This document shows positions 33,070 through 33,317 of a stretch of DNA of 33,317 nt, in pieces. The translations under genes and the position numbers were made by a program. Source of the DNA: a virus. The stretch is from positions 1 through 33,317 of IMG/VR virus record IMGVR_UViG_3300018080_000409; one strand, 5' to 3'. The notes under the pieces are model-generated. The model did not search any database. It had not been told where the DNA came from and saw only the letters and a list, made by a program, of their open reading frames with translations. How positions within the stretch are numbered: the stretch's first letter is position 1; each line of letters opens with the position of its first letter.

Positions 33070-33317
33070 TTATACCAACTCACTAGTTTCACGTTTCATA
33101 CGTTCAACATCATCTTGCATGGACTTAACGTGTTTATGTTTATCAAAAAGTTCAGTTAGACTTTGTAAATTAACTACGTCACCCTTTTCAATCATGATTA
33201 AAGTAATATCTTTTTCTTCAGATCCCATGACTTTACGAACATCACTGTTAAACAGGATGTATGCTTGGGGATTACCACGTTTAATGTTTCTTAGTTTGTA
33301 CTTTGTTTCTGTTATTA
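33070..33317 (-). CDS. AbrB-like protein, partial (N-terminus outside window)
   Basis: The open frame gives 81 residues of C-terminal part up to the TAA at 33070-33072. The phrase RNIKRGNPQAYILFNSDVRK followed by EEKDITLIMIEKGDVVNL fits the swapped-hairpin AbrB/MazE-type DNA-binding domain (G-N-S-x-G-x-R-I-P pattern), followed by a helical, charged tail. The start is beyond the window. It may be a small regulator or antitoxin; certainty is moderate. Confidence 0.55.
   Translation of the reverse strand, partial: ITETKYKLRNIKRGNPQAYILFNSDVRKVMGSEEKDITLIMIEKGDVVNLQSLTELFDKHKHVKSMQDDVERMKRETSELV

Noticed and set aside
1-33317. An alternative genetic code with TAA as sense
   Set aside because: Many genes here end at TAA in exact ATGA or TAATG-type arrangements, so TAA clearly works as a stop.
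1-33317. tRNA genes, rRNA genes or CRISPR arrays
   Set aside because: Spacers are too short, and I saw no cloverleaf-like or regularly repeated spacer-repeat pattern.

Overview
The window is a 33.3 kb piece of a tailed dsDNA virus (Caudoviricetes-type, HK97 capsid fold). Every gene I can support lies on the minus strand, so the gene order runs from high to low coordinates. It is AT-rich and tightly packed with ATGA and TAATG junctions. No tail sheath is seen, and a tape measure, tail assembly chaperones and a tail tube are present, so a siphovirus-like particle is the best guess. The host is probably an archaeon. Ribosome sites are mostly GGTGA(T) 5 to 8 nt before the start, surface proteins carry signal peptides or membrane anchors and many N-x-S/T sequons, no peptidoglycan hydrolase is seen, and the Ig-like and LamG-like secreted proteins resemble those of DPANN archaea (Woesearchaeota-like) and their viruses. 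The host assignment is inference; bacterial phages are not excluded.

Layout in transcription order. (1) 33317-31783: small early-type genes, with an AbrB-like protein, zinc-knuckle proteins, one small gene that appears frameshifted, and two unknowns. (2) 31782-30059: a regulatory gap with a TATA-like box between two palindromes, then a phage-type cytosine-5 DNA methyltransferase, a coiled-coil protein, a stand-alone response-regulator receiver domain and a 56-aa overlapping ORF. This stretch is unusually rich in palindromes and has two inverted repeats that pair each gene's ribosome site with its own 3' coding region. (3) 30086-24848: terminase small subunit, terminase large subunit (TerL) with two inteins, and portal. 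The second TerL intein carries an in-frame TAA 22 codons before its end. (4) 24851-20825: small head proteins, a protease-scaffold gene with nested starts, decoration protein, major capsid protein and accessory head proteins. (5) 20814-14813: large secreted, sequon-rich surface proteins and small membrane proteins. (6) 14805-11786: connector, tail completion and tail tube genes. (7) 11745-8217: a four-gene sugar or cofactor cassette (GT-A glycosyltransferase, RmlB-like sugar-nucleotide dehydratase, radical SAM/SPASM enzyme, GT-B-like glycosyltransferase) inserted inside the tail module. (8) 8238-1: tail chaperones, tape measure, distal tail and hub proteins, fibre-type proteins and two more secreted surface proteins, the last one cut by the window edge.

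How it may fit together. The head and tail genes form one long late transcription unit. The sugar cassette and the secreted sequon-rich proteins suggest that the virus decorates its virion or the host surface with glycoproteins. The methyltransferase, receiver and AbrB-like genes look like host-interaction or control functions placed just before the packaging genes. The strongest anomalies are the nonsense codon inside the TerL intein, the two ribosome-site inverted repeats, the frameshifted small gene with both overlap junctions intact, the nested starts in the protease-scaffold gene, and the receiver domain in a structural operon.
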